Source of the DNA: Candidatus Nitrotoga sp. AM1P
GTDB taxonomy: Bacteria; Pseudomonadota; Gammaproteobacteria; Burkholderiales; Gallionellaceae
Length of the DNA stretch: 64,000 nucleotides
Reading direction: 5' to 3'
Assembly (NCBI RefSeq): GCF_013168275.1
Contig: NZ_AP019547.1
Span: 1,240,001 to 1,304,000, forward strand
Positions within the stretch are counted from its first letter, which is position 1; every line of letters starts with the position of its first letter. Below the pieces are notes generated by a model, which saw only the letters and a list, made by a program, of their open reading frames with translations, had not been told where the DNA came from and did not search any database. Of this stretch, positions 51,201 to 59,934 are shown one piece after another. The position numbers and the translations under genes are program-made.

Positions 51201-51608
51201 TTACCAAACACTACCCTTAAGTTTTTCAATTTCTCTTCGATCGCGTTTGGTCGGCCTTCCTCTAAGAAAAGTGGGCATCGGCTGTGCTTTTAACTCATCA
51301 GATAAATCTTTCCTGCGCCGGAGACTTTCTTCCGTCTCTCTGTAAAGCATCTGTGCTTGGGGAGCTGGCCCTCGATTACTGGAAAGCGCTAATACTTCTA
51401 CTAAGAATTGATATGGTCCAATGCGGATAGAAAGCATATCGCCTACTGCTACCGATTTTGCAGGCTTAACACGCACACCATTGCATAAAACCTTGCCGCA
51501 CTCTAAAGCATCTACAGATAAAGATCGTGTTTTGAAGAAGCGTGCAGCCCATAGCCATTTGTCTATGCGAAATTTGACGCTATCATTTTTCTCGTCAAGG
51601 GTATTCAT
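51201..51608 (-). CDS. hslR: Heat-shock RNA-binding protein Hsp15 (S4 domain)
   Basis: 135 residues. An N-terminal S4 domain (about 12-75: RIDKWLWAARFFKTRSL, CGKVLCNGVRVKPAKSV) is followed by a basic C-terminal tail (RGRPTKRDRREIEKLKG). Hsp15 binds 50S subunits that carry stalled nascent chains and helps recycle them. It is a single gene on the minus strand with intact reading frame between two decayed regions. Confidence 0.93.
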   Translation of the reverse strand: MNTLDEKNDSVKFRIDKWLWAARFFKTRSLSVDALECGKVLCNGVRVKPAKSVAVGDMLSIRIGPYQFLVEVLALSSNRGPAPQAQMLYRETEESLRRRKDLSDELKAQPMPTFLRGRPTKRDRREIEKLKGSVW

Positions 51609-52039
51609 AAATTATTAGGTTGTGAAGGATAGAAAACCAAGACAGCGTTCCAAGCAAGTAATTTAGTTGTTAACCCAACCCGTCCATTAAATTTATTTCT
51701 TTGAATCATGCCAAAACCGATACAGGTTAGATTAATTTATTAGAGGATTTCTTATTGGGATCATTAAAAACTTCATAATGCACTTTGGTTCCGCTCTTGA
51801 TTTTTTGACTGCGATTAATTACAGACAACCTGTTATCAATATAATTAATTGATTGTGTAGCATTTTTGTTCTTGCCTCAAAACCTCATGACCAAAAAACT
51901 GAAAAAATAGTTATTTAATAGGAACTATAACATAGCACAATAATCCGGCACAAAAATTCACCAAGGCCCGGATTCCTGAACAGAAAAAATTGACAATTTC
52001 CCTATTCTCCCTACAATTCGCTTCTCAGATTTATCTTTT
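51609..52039. other. Intergenic region with tRNA-Lys promoter and a possible gene scrap
   Basis: 431 bases. On the minus strand, about 51740-51890, one frame without stops reads NYIDNRLSVINRSQKIK then GTKVHYEVFNDPN, which looks coding but has no start and no family I know. The right end holds the tRNA promoter listed separately. The rest is AT-rich and blank. Confidence 0.4.
51990..52017 (+). promoter_or_regulatory. Sigma-70 promoter for tRNA-Lys
   Basis: TTGACA (51990-51995) and TACAAT (52012-52017) with a 16-base spacer. The predicted start is about 16 bases before the tRNA. This is a near-consensus promoter. Confidence 0.75.
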
Positions 52040-52115
52040 GGGTTGTTAGCTCAGTTGGTAGAGCATCGGACTCTTAATCCGTTGGTCGAGCGTTCGAGTC
52101 GCTCACAACCCACCA
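52040..52115 (+). tRNA. tRNA-Lys (CTT), integration target
   Basis: A 76-nt cloverleaf: acceptor GGGTTGT/ACAACCC, anticodon CTT in ACTCTTAAT, T-arm GAGCG-TTCGAGT-CGCTC, encoded CCA. Its 3' half is repeated at 54821, so this is the attachment site of the island that follows. Confidence 0.95.
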
Positions 52116-52122
52116 ATAAAAT
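52070..52122 (+). repeat. Left att copy (inside tRNA-Lys)
   Basis: 53 bases covering the anticodon loop to just past CCA. They match 54821-54873 at 49 of 53 positions. The four differences fall as two pairs in the T-stem and keep base pairing. Confidence 0.88.
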
Positions 52123-52245
52123 CAATTTATTACCATAATACACACTCTTTATAATTTAACTTAGTAGACCTATAGTAGACTTATTGAGTAAATCACCTGA
52201 GGCTACTCGTTTTGTGAAATTTTTAAATAGTTGATTCATAATCCT

Positions 52246-52580
52246 TTAGTCCGTGGTTAAAGTCCTTGACGCCCCCCAATATTTCAATAGGTTAGCGCAG
52301 TAGTGGAGCGTGCGTTTCTCTGCGATTATTTCAAAGACTTTCGGCACATTATTTCCAGTTCTCAACTGCCACGATTTTCCTTCAGCGCCACACCCCCGCT
52401 TTCCACTGTGTCGGCCACCTACTAGAGCATTGTCCATCTCGATCAAATCTTGCAGGCGATAGAGGCTATCGCGATGCTTCATAGGTATGCGTATCTTGCG
52501 CAGCATCCGGCTGGCGGTGATCCACGAAATGCCGATTTGTTTGGAAAGCCGCAGAGCAGAAATACCACCTATATCTGATG
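52246..52580 (-). pseudogene. IS1595-family transposase remnant
   Basis: The minus-strand frame starts near 52580 with DIGGISALRLSKQIGISWITASRMLRKIR, the helix-turn-helix of IS1595/ISXO2 transposases. It runs to LIEMDNALVGG, which holds the first catalytic Asp, and GRHSGKRGCGAEGKS, then ends at 52246. Most of the catalytic domain is missing, and both ends look cut. An inverted-repeat element directly adjoins its 5' end. Confidence 0.75.
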
Positions 52581-52587
52581 CAGCTAG

Positions 52588-52675
52588 GGAAGCGCTGATT
52601 AATTCAAAATTTCACACATAACTAATTGATTCTTAAATGTGGCGAATTCTGAAACGCGAGTTAATCAGCGCTTCC
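52588..52675. repeat. 88-bp MITE-like element with 15-bp inverted ends
   Basis: GGAAGCGCTGATTAA (52588-52602) and its exact reverse complement (52661-52675) bound an 88-bp AT-rich core without coding capacity. The match extends to 17 of 18 with one mismatch. Flanks CTAG and TTAA do not form a clean target duplication. The size and structure suggest a miniature transposable element or the joined ends of a lost IS. Confidence 0.6.
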
Positions 52676-52720
52676 TTAAATAATCTTTTTCCTCAAGGAA
52701 CATGTCGTTTTTATATGCAG

Positions 52721-53023
52721 TTAAGCAATCAAAAGTTCTTTTGGTATAACGTTCTTCTCAATTTCCTTGCCAGCAGCTGCAATCGCTTTTTTGACATCGT
52801 AGCTAGCTTGTAGACTCATCCAAAAATCCGGCGTCGTTCCAAAAAATCTGGCCAAACGAAGAGCAGTATCTGCAGTAACGCTTCGCTGTTCATTTAAAAT
52901 TGTAGTAACCCGGTTTGTGGGTACATCCAGCGCCTTGGCGAAGGCATTAGCCGAAAGATTGAGTTCGAATAATTCATCTTTAAGGATTTCGCCGGGGTGA
53001 ATCGCCCGCATTTTGTTACTCAT
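52721..53023 (-). CDS. higA: Antitoxin HigA
   Basis: 100 residues of the Xre-type HigA family: IHPGEILKDELFELNLSANAFAKALDVPTNRVTTILNEQRSVTADTALRLARFF shows the helix-turn-helix (about 20-60) and the TPDFWMSLQ segment. It neutralises HigB and represses the operon. It lies 12 bases after higB, the usual toxin-first order. Confidence 0.93.
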   Translation of the reverse strand: MSNKMRAIHPGEILKDELFELNLSANAFAKALDVPTNRVTTILNEQRSVTADTALRLARFFGTTPDFWMSLQASYDVKKAIAAAGKEIEKNVIPKELLIA

Positions 53024-53035
53024 GTTCTGTCTCCT

Positions 53036-53314
53036 TTAATGGTAATCAACGATTTCCACATTATAAGCGTCCGCATCTTTCCACTCGAAGCATAAGCGCC
53101 ATTGTTGATTGACGCGTATGCTGTACTGTCCAGCTCGGTCTCCGACTAATGATTCAAAGCGGTTGCCAGGCAATCCCATCAAATCATGAATGGTTTTGGC
53201 ATTGTCCAAAATCTCGAGTCTGTTTTCTGCCTGCATTGCGAAGGCTTCAAATTTCCTTACGCGCTTGCCTTGGTAGAGGGCTTCCGTATTCTTGCAGCGA
53301 AAGGATTTAATCAT
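53036..53314 (-). CDS. higB: Toxin HigB (RelE/ParE fold mRNA endonuclease)
   Basis: 92 residues: MIKSFRCKNTEALYQG at the start, LPGNRFESLVGDRAGQYSIRVNQQWRLCFEW towards the end with the basic and aromatic residues of the ribosome-dependent RNase site. It cleaves mRNA when free of HigA. The pair is the only intact coding cargo of the tRNA-Lys island and may have kept it in the genome. Confidence 0.93.
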   Translation of the reverse strand: MIKSFRCKNTEALYQGKRVRKFEAFAMQAENRLEILDNAKTIHDLMGLPGNRFESLVGDRAGQYSIRVNQQWRLCFEWKDADAYNVEIVDYH

Positions 53315-53337
53315 AAATAAATGTATAGAATTTTATG

Positions 53338-54602
53338 CTATACGTCAAGCGTAATGATATTTTGGCCAGTGCGTTTTTTCGTAGGTAAAATAACAATTTC
53401 GGCAGAGGGCTCGAGGCCAATACATTTGAGTAAATAGCTGGTAATTTTTTGCATCGGATCTCTCAATCGTTCTACGTTTTTAATGATGTATCCAGCAGTG
53501 ACATCATTATTCATTTTATGATTTAAAAGACGCTTCAATGAATAGGTTGAAATATCTTGGCTTTCAGCAATAGCAATGAAGGTGCGGCGCAAATCATGGA
53601 TCGTAAAGGTAACGCTGGACTCTTGAATTACTTTTGCCATTTGTTTGCGCTGTTCTGTGATGTGTCCAATCCCTCCTGATCCCGAAAAAACATACTCATT
53701 TACCACACTGGCTTTTCTTTGCTGAAAAAGATTAAAGAGAAAATCGGATAATGGCAAAGTGTGATCCAAGTAGTTTTTTGTATCAGTCACTTTTAATATC
53801 TTGTTTTGTAAGTCGACATTAGCCCAAGTTAGGCAAGCAGCCTCTTCTTTTCTAAGTCCAGTGAAAAGCACAAGAAGCAGATAATCTCTGATCGTTTCAC
53901 GGTTTTTGCCAAGTGAATCATTTTTAATGTTCATTACGGCCTTGAACCAAGGGGCAAGTTCATGCTGCTTGATAACCGATTGACAGCGCTCTACCTGATA
54001 CCAGGCGCGAGTTTGGGTAAGGCGCTTGACCGGATTTTCTGCAATCAAGGTTTGTCCTTTACTGTCTTCATACTGACCAGACGCGAAATTAAACAACGCG
54101 CGCAGAAAGCGCATGGATAGATTTGCCTGAGCTTCGCTTTTGATACCAAGTTGAGTATGGCGCTTTGCAACCATGTTCTTAGTGATTTCAGCTATAGGTT
54201 TCTTGTTCCAATCTGCAAGATATGTTCCGACGATTCGCTTGTAATCGTAAATCGTACGGGATTTAAGCGCTTTGCGCGCATCGAGGAAATCAGTAAACGC
54301 TTGCTCTAAAGTTACGCCGCGAACTTTTTTTCCTTCGTGGCATCGTTAGGGTTAACACCTCTGGACATCATGATCAACATTTCTCTAGCTTCTGCTCTGG
54401 CTTGTTCAGCAGTGAACACGCCATGCTTACCGATAGTCACTCTAACGACTTTGCCTTTCACCTTGGTTTCTGCAATGTAAACTTTGCTGGTCAGTCCTAC
54501 CCGAAGGCCGAAGCCTTTAAGCTCACTATCACGGTAGAAGACCTGCCCCTTTTCAGCGAGCGATGTAGAATCAACAAAGGTCTTTGTTAATTTTTGAGCC
54601 AT
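53338..54602 (-). pseudogene. P4-type tyrosine integrase, one frameshift
   Basis: An N-terminal piece (54602-54312) has the DUF4102-like domain (FYRDSELKGFGLRV, VTIGKHGVFTAEQARAEA). A second frame continues as VRGVTLEQAFTDFLDARK through the catalytic domain: TGLRKEEA (Arg), HDLRRTF (His, Arg), LLNHK (His) and a downstream Tyr in TAGYI. The only break is at a run of seven As followed by GTT near 54330. Joined, it gives about 420 residues, the normal length. It could be a homopolymer indel, a sequencing slip or programmed slippage. It sits next to the far att copy, as expected. Confidence 0.85.
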
Positions 54603-54820
54603 GTTGAACCTCCTCTATTAATCTAATATTAGAGACTACTTTTAAAATTAATAGACCTGTAGCAGACCGGAAACTCAAAGAAATGTCAAAAAAGCAAGGA
54701 GAATTTCAAAGAATTACGAATTCAATAAAATAAATAATATGTATTATAAACAATGTTTTTAAAACAATATAAAACACTATGGATGAACTTAGTAGACTAT
54801 CATGTAATTGTTTTATTACC

Positions 54821-54873
54821 ACTCTTAATCCGTTGGTCGTGTGTTCGAGTCACACACAACCCACCAATAAAAT
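54821..54873 (+). repeat. Right att copy (partial tRNA-Lys)
   Basis: A 3' half of tRNA-Lys without acceptor 5' strand or D-arm, so not a functional tRNA. Its T-stem reads GTGTG/CACAC instead of GAGCG/CGCTC in the intact gene. It marks the far end of the island. Confidence 0.88.
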
Positions 54874-55143
54874 TAAATAATTGCATCACTGTAAGTCTTT
54901 TAAATCTTAGTGACTTTAGCTAACCGTAACCAATGGTCACTCAATCTAGTCGAGCAGCCACAACCGCCAAGTGACTTGGCACAAGGTGTGCATGCCGTTC
55001 TACCATTGCCCCTATTTCCCATCCGCCAAGCTATTGGGAAGCTCGCTTTGCGCCGCGCAAAGTGAATCGCACAATGGAACTACTCATGGAGCTTAACGTT
55101 TTTATGTCTCGGTCACTACATGCGGCATTACCCTTGTAAGAAT

Positions 55144-56255
55144 ATGTTTAAAAATTTAACAATTAAATCGCGCTTGATTTTTTTCTTTTGTTTCATGACA
55201 GCCATACTACCAGGAACCGAGTTGGTTGCCCTATTCGGAATGAGCAACACAAAAAACAGTCTGACAACTGTTTATAACGACCGCATTTTTGCCCCCCAAC
55301 AGCTGATGGACATTGAATCGTTAATATTGAAAAACCGCCTCGCCATAACGATTAGCCTGGTAAAGGGGGCACGGGCTTGGGGCTTTCCATCACTCGGGCG
55401 ATTGTCGAGAAGATGGGCGGCATGATCGGTTTCAGTTCAGAACCCAATGTGCTGACCACTTTCTTTATCGAATTTCCGATAGAGGCAAAGATAGCCGACT
55501 TCTCTTCTGACAAGACTGAAGAAAAAAGCAAGCGGATCCTCATTTGTGAGGACGATCGCCTCATCGCCGCGTTGCTACACTTTATGTTGGAACAGGATGG
55601 CTTCGTGGCCGATGTTGCCTACGATACCGTACAGGCAAAACACATGCTGGCACAGAGTCATTATGCGGCCATGACGCTTGACCTGTCGCTGCCTGGCCAG
55701 GACGGCATCGCGTTTATCCGTGAACTGCGCATGGAGGAGAAAACCGCTAAATTACCGATCGTAGTGGTTTCGGCCCGAGCGATTGCGGGCAGCCTGAAAT
55801 TGAACGGCGAGGCGTACAGTGTCATTGACTGGATCCCCAAGCCGATTGACAAAGAGCAGATGGTGTTGGCGATAAGGCGCGCAGTGGGGCGATTTTCCGG
55901 CATCCGTCCTCGGGTACTGCATGTCGAAGACGATCCTGATATCTTTAACGTGATGCATGGCCTCGTAGGCGATATGGCGGATCTCGATCATGCAGGCATG
56001 CTTGCCGAGGCGAAGCACCTGCTTAAGCAGTGCCGTTACGACCTGGTAATCCTCGACCTCACCTTGCCCGATGGTTCGGGTCAGGAGCTTTTATCCCTAT
56101 TAAATGGCGCAACGCCACCGATCCCGGTGATGGTATTTTCAGCCCGTGAAATTGAGCGAGAAGAAATCCGGAACGTGGCTTCCTTGATGGTGAAATCACG
56201 CACCAGCGATGCACAACTGCTGGCAACCATAAAACAATTGATCGGGATTGAATAG
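55144..56255 (+). pseudogene. Hybrid histidine kinase with large internal deletion
   Basis: The front (55144-55365) codes MFKNLTIKSRLIFFFCFM, a membrane helix and the start of a four-helix-bundle sensor (IFAPQQLMDIESLILKNRLA). It then joins, in another frame, the G2 box of a HATPase (GTGLGLSITRAIVEKMGG, about 55365-55420) and two receiver domains (ICEDDRLIAALLHFM with LDLSLPGQDG; VLHVEDDPDIF with LDLTLPDGSG). HAMP, HisKA and most of the ATPase are gone. The second frame from 55377 may still make a two-receiver protein. It is followed by the Hpt-REC-REC-GGDEF gene, its likely former partner. Confidence 0.8.
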
Positions 56256-56256
56256 C

Positions 56257-56472
56257 ATGGTGAAATCAGAAAAACATCCGGTCATAGTGGCGAATACCAA
56301 CAATATATTGACGAAGCATCCAACTACCACAGTACACATGGATAACGTATCTGCACCGATAGAAAAAGAAGCGACAGGTTTTGTGATTCGGAGTAGTCGA
56401 TGCCATCCCCAAGCCTTTCGATCCGATGACTCTCGCAAGCAGGACGCAGAAGATATGGGAGCGTTATCATGA
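56257..56472 (+). CDS. Small hypothetical ORF (71 aa)
   Basis: 71 codons starting MVKSEKHPVIVANTNN. It begins one base after the stop of the deleted hybrid kinase and overlaps the next gene by 4 bases (ATGA). That tight packing suggests translation. The sequence is polar, has no membrane segment and no family I recognise. It could be decayed coding DNA. Confidence 0.4.
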   Translation: MVKSEKHPVIVANTNNILTKHPTTTVHMDNVSAPIEKEATGFVIRSSRCHPQAFRSDDSRKQDAEDMGALS

Positions 56473-58148
56473 CTAATCCAAACGTGCTGCAAGCAAAGTT
56501 AGAACGCCTATGCGATGTTTACGCCGCACAATTGCCTGAAAAACTCAAACATATCGAACAGGTTTGGGAGCAATTGCCCCAGAATAATTGGGATAAGGAG
56601 GGCTTTCAAACCTTGCATCGTATGGTGCATAGCTTGACCGGGTCAGGAAAAACCTTCGGGTTTGCCTTACTCAGTGATGTGGCACGCAATCTGGAAGAGC
56701 ATCTAAAGCAGGTTGCTCAAACAGAAACAGTATTGAGTGAAGATCAACGTCAGCATATACAGAAATTGATGTGTGAGCTACGTCAAGTCGCTATTTACCG
56801 AGAGGCTTTGTTTAATGACCAGGCTCGTTCGACCGCAGTCGCGCCACCCCACCACGATGCTCTCAGTCCTCGTCGCATTTTCGTAGTGGAGGATGAGCTT
56901 GAACAGGCAGAAGAACTGAAAATTCAACTCGGCTATTTTGGCTATGAAGTCACGGTATTCAATACGCTGACGGATTTCCGGGTTGCCATGCAGCGAACTT
57001 TTGACGTGATAATACTGATGGACATATCTTTCCCCGATCATAGCTTGGGTGGAATTGAGGCCATTAAAGAAATTCAGGCAGGGCGGGATATTCCTCTTCC
57101 TGTGATTTTTATCACGGTACACGATGAATTTGTGGTACGACTTGAAGCGGCACGCGCTGGCAACATTGCCTATTTAAGCAAACCAATCAATATCAATATC
57201 CTAATCGACAAACTTGATAACTTGACCTCGACTGCGTCAGCTGCGCCATATCGGGTCTTGATTATTGATGATTCGGAATCACTTACTGCCTATTACGCTA
57301 CGGTACTGGAGCAGGCCGGAATGATAGTGAAAGTAATCAACAACCCGGTTGACGCAATGATTCAGCTGCTTGAGTTTACTCCCGATCTGATTCTGCTCGA
57401 TCTTTATATGCCGGAATGCAGTGGCTTGGAATTGGCCAAGGTAATTCGGCAGCTTGATTCCTTTGTCAGCATTCCTATCATATTTCTTTCGGTCGAGATT
57501 GATCTCGACAAGCAATTGGTCGCCATGAGCTTGGGCGGTGACGATTTTCTTGCCAAGCCAATACTACCGCAACATCTGATTTCTTCCATTACCAGTCGAA
57601 TCCAACGCTCCCTCGTTCTACGTTCTTTCATAGTGCGCGACAGCCTGACCGGATTGCTCAACCACACCGCCATTAAGAATGAGTTAAACCATGAAATTAT
57701 TAGATCAAAACGACAGGAAACACCCATGGCCTTTGCGATGATTGACATTGACCACTTCAAGCAAGTAAACGATATTTATGGCCACTCGGTCGGAGATCGA
57801 GTAATTAAAAGCCTCTCACGTCTGCTCAAGCAACGCCTACGCAGAACTGACATGGTCGGGCGCTATGGTGGCGAAGAGTTCGCAGTAATCCTGGTCAATG
57901 CCGATAGAGCGGTGGCACTACAAGTGCTGGATATTATCCGCAAGGACTTCTCCCAGTTACGTTATCTAGCGGATGGAAAAGAATTTACCGTTACGTTTAG
58001 TTGTGGGATCGCTGATATATCTCAGTTTCGCAATGCCACCCAACTAGCTAGAGCGGCAGATAGGGCTCTTTATAAAGCCAAGCATGCCGGGCGTAATCAG
58101 GTTGTAGTGGCAGATGCTCCTGTAACTGGCATGGTGCTTCTGAAATAA
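56469..58148 (+). CDS. Hpt-REC-REC-GGDEF protein (diguanylate cyclase)
   Basis: 559 residues. An Hpt domain (about 5-110) has H54 in HSLTGSGKTFG. The first receiver (about 137-255) has VVEDELEQ and an acceptor in LMDISFPDH. The second receiver (about 262-380) has LIIDDSESL and LLDLYMPECSG. The GGDEF domain (about 395-550) has G467-G468-E469-E470-F471, catalytically competent. It should receive phosphate from a hybrid kinase and make cyclic-di-GMP. The adjacent kinase is deleted, so it may be orphaned or fed by another kinase. Confidence 0.93.
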   Translation: MTNPNVLQAKLERLCDVYAAQLPEKLKHIEQVWEQLPQNNWDKEGFQTLHRMVHSLTGSGKTFGFALLSDVARNLEEHLKQVAQTETVLSEDQRQHIQKLMCELRQVAIYREALFNDQARSTAVAPPHHDALSPRRIFVVEDELEQAEELKIQLGYFGYEVTVFNTLTDFRVAMQRTFDVIILMDISFPDHSLGGIEAIKEIQAGRDIPLPVIFITVHDEFVVRLEAARAGNIAYLSKPININILIDKLDNLTSTASAAPYRVLIIDDSESLTAYYATVLEQAGMIVKVINNPVDAMIQLLEFTPDLILLDLYMPECSGLELAKVIRQLDSFVSIPIIFLSVEIDLDKQLVAMSLGGDDFLAKPILPQHLISSITSRIQRSLVLRSFIVRDSLTGLLNHTAIKNELNHEIIRSKRQETPMAFAMIDIDHFKQVNDIYGHSVGDRVIKSLSRLLKQRLRRTDMVGRYGGEEFAVILVNADRAVALQVLDIIRKDFSQLRYLADGKEFTVTFSCGIADISQFRNATQLARAADRALYKAKHAGRNQVVVADAPVTGMVLLK

Positions 58149-58287
58149 CATTAACGAATAAGAACAATCCCAACCGACAACAGTTGAGATGTGAGTATGC
58201 GTGATGGGATGGCAACCCACGTCCCACCACATTAAAATTCGGCCATTAAATAGTTGAGTTTTTAGTAATCTTGCATGCCCTAGTTGC

Positions 58288-58389
58288 ATGGAAAAAATAG
58301 ATGCCAGAACCCTCAAATACGAAGCACTACATGAACGCCGCAGGCAAGTCATTCGACTGCATCAGCGTGGGGTAGCTCTGCGCAAATAG
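58288..58389 (+). pseudogene. IS630-family transposase N-terminal scrap
   Basis: 33 codons, MEKIDARTLKYEALHERRR then QVIRLHQRGVALRK, followed by a stop. This is the opening of IS630-type transposases just before the helix-turn-helix. Nothing of the catalytic part follows. Confidence 0.7.
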
Positions 58390-58457
58390 TTCAGATTTCA
58401 GAGTTGAATGACCTCGCTGTGCTCACATTAAGGAAGATCATTCGAGTGAGCTTTAAT

Positions 58458-58473
58458 TTAACCGGACACTACT
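58458..58473 (-). repeat. Orphan end of the IS4-family element
   Basis: TTAACCGGACACTACT is identical to the right terminal repeat at 49908-49923. No other part of the element is next to it, so it is a solo end left by deletion or a failed event. Confidence 0.75.
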
Positions 58474-58962
58474 AGCTCAATAGTAGTTTGAAAATTAGTG
58501 GGTTGAGCGGGGTCGATTTGCCTTCATTCCCGCTACCGAGGCTAATAAGCACTGGAATCCCTGCCGGCGCATCTATTGAATCAGTTTGAACAATATATCG
58601 AACAGGGTATGAAAAGATAAAATACGCTCTCGCCCTTTTCGGTTCTTTGTTGACTATAGTAACTATGCTGCCAATAGGAACCGGCTGTGTTGAAAGTATT
58701 TCAAGCTCCCTAAGTCGAAGCGAACTCAAATCAATGAATGACAGCTTACGCGATCTAAGATCATCAGTTACACCGAGAGCATAGAGTTTTCGGGCGATCT
58801 CAAATTTTTGACCGCTCTGCAAGTCACTATCGCCCGACGTGTCAAACCTTGTAGACGGATTCGAACCGGGGCATACTGCGAATCATTAATCGGAATATAT
58901 GCGGGAATGTTGGCCGATAATGAATTGAGCGAAGCAGGAGTACGCTTTCTAAACCTTTGCAT
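58472..58962 (-). pseudogene. Unrecognised gene, probably frameshifted
   Basis: Two overlapping minus-strand frames. The first starts at an ATG (58962, MQRFRKRTPASLNSLSAN) and stops at 58768. The second carries on to 58472 with a coding look: LYALGVTDDLRSRKLSFIDL, PVPIGSIVTIVNKEPKRARAYF, SYPVRYIV. Its own start would be a TTG at 58822 without a clear ribosome site. I know no family for either. The stop touches the orphan IS4 end, which may have truncated the gene. Confidence 0.4.
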
Positions 58963-59067
58963 AAAAACAAAATAAATTTATTAAACCTGCGTGAAATCCA
59001 AAAGATATGTGGGATAACTATTATCATGAACAAAAATTTATTTTTTATAAAAATTGACTAATATTTT

Positions 59068-59505
59068 ATGAATTTATTTGACTCAGACGAAGTAAAAAGA
59101 CGCGTGGATAAAGTTTGGGAGCGGGTTTTTTTAAATTGTAATTCCGTATTAAGACAATCAAAAATTTACGGTTTTTATTGCTGCCAAGAAGTACCTCATC
59201 CCAATATGCATGCGCTGATAGTTCATTTGAACATTTTTTCTGCTGTAATGAATATTTTGGTCACGCAAGGAATGGAAACCGGCGTGGATTACGACCAAAC
59301 AAGATTAATTTTAAATGCCAAAGAGCAATTAACAAAAATGGAACGTGTGGCCGCCGCAATCACTGCAAATAATAAAAAAGACTATCAAATGGCCATCCAG
59401 GATATGGAAAAGAAAACCTCATTGAAGCTTGCACCGTCATTAATCACAGAAAAATTGCTACGGCTTGAATCAAAAAAGCGGTACTCTATTGATAGACCAG
59501 ATTAA
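59068..59505 (+). CDS. Hypothetical protein (145 aa)
   Basis: 145 residues beginning MNLFDSDEVKRRVDKVWERVF. Predicted all-helical and soluble, with no signal peptide. There is a central hydrophobic stretch (MHALIVHLNIFSAVMNILV) and a Lys/Glu-rich helix after it. Two Cys lie together in YGFYCCQEV. No family recognised and no strong ribosome site. It is AT-rich relative to neighbours. Confidence 0.6.
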   Translation: MNLFDSDEVKRRVDKVWERVFLNCNSVLRQSKIYGFYCCQEVPHPNMHALIVHLNIFSAVMNILVTQGMETGVDYDQTRLILNAKEQLTKMERVAAAITANNKKDYQMAIQDMEKKTSLKLAPSLITEKLLRLESKKRYSIDRPD

Positions 59506-59550
59506 ATATTAAGCTGAGTGGAGTGGACACGTGCTTTACTCAAATAAATA

Positions 59551-59600
59551 GCAGGGACGACCCTGCCTTTTAAATCATAAATTGAGGACGACCTTATTTT
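59551..59600 (+). promoter_or_regulatory. Guanidine-II riboswitch (mini-ykkC)
   Basis: Two small stem-loops with the diagnostic ACGA loop: GCAGGG-ACGA-CCCTGC (59551-59566) and TGAGG-ACGA-CCTTA (about 59583-59596). The guanidine-II class is two hairpins with ACGR loops just before the ribosome site of guanidinium exporter genes. Here GGGAGGA follows five bases after the second stem and the ATG is at 59614. Guanidine binding should free the ribosome site. Confidence 0.88.
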
Positions 59601-59613
59601 TTCGGGAGGAATT

Positions 59614-59934
59614 ATGGCTTGGGTCATTCTCACCATCGCTGGACTTTTTGAAGTAGGCTGGGCTATCGGTCTCAAATACACAAATGGCTTTACCAAGCTA
59701 TGGCCGACCGTAGGAACGGTAGCAGCCATGCTCATCAGCTTGACACTTCTTGGTATCGCTATGAAAGATTTGCCAGTTGGAACAGCCTATGCGGTCTGGA
59801 CCGGAGTTGGAGCTGTCGGAACCGTCATCTTGGGAATTTTTTTGTTCGGCGACTCTGCCGCAGTAGGCCGGTTGATTTGCGTTGGATTGATTCTCGCTGG
59901 CATCATCGGTTTAAAAATTCTTTCCCCTTCCTAA
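59614..59934 (+). CDS. gdx: Guanidinium exporter Gdx (SMR family, formerly SugE)
   Basis: 106 residues, four membrane helices. The coupling acid is E13 in [17 protein letters not shown], the Gdx rather than EmrE signature. It continues with [19 protein letters not shown]. It works as an antiparallel dimer that swaps guanidinium for protons. The riboswitch directly upstream confirms the substrate. Confidence 0.95.
   Translation: MAWVILTIAGLFEVGWAIGLKYTNGFTKLWPTVGTVAAMLISLTLLGIAMKDLPVGTAYAVWTGVGAVGTVILGIFLFGDSAAVGRLICVGLILAGIIGLKILSPS

Larger units (their letters stand above)
52070..54873. mobile_element. Small integrative island at tRNA-Lys
   Basis: About 2.75 kb between two copies of the tRNA-Lys 3' half. 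It holds an IS1595 scar, an 88-bp inverted-repeat element, higA, higB and a tyrosine integrase gene next to the far att site, all on the minus strand. The integrase is frameshifted, so the island is probably fixed. Apart from the toxin-antitoxin pair, no cargo is left. Confidence 0.85.

Noticed and set aside
54821..54873. Second tRNA-Lys gene
   Set aside because: Only the 3' half is present; there is no acceptor 5' strand or D-arm. It is an att copy.
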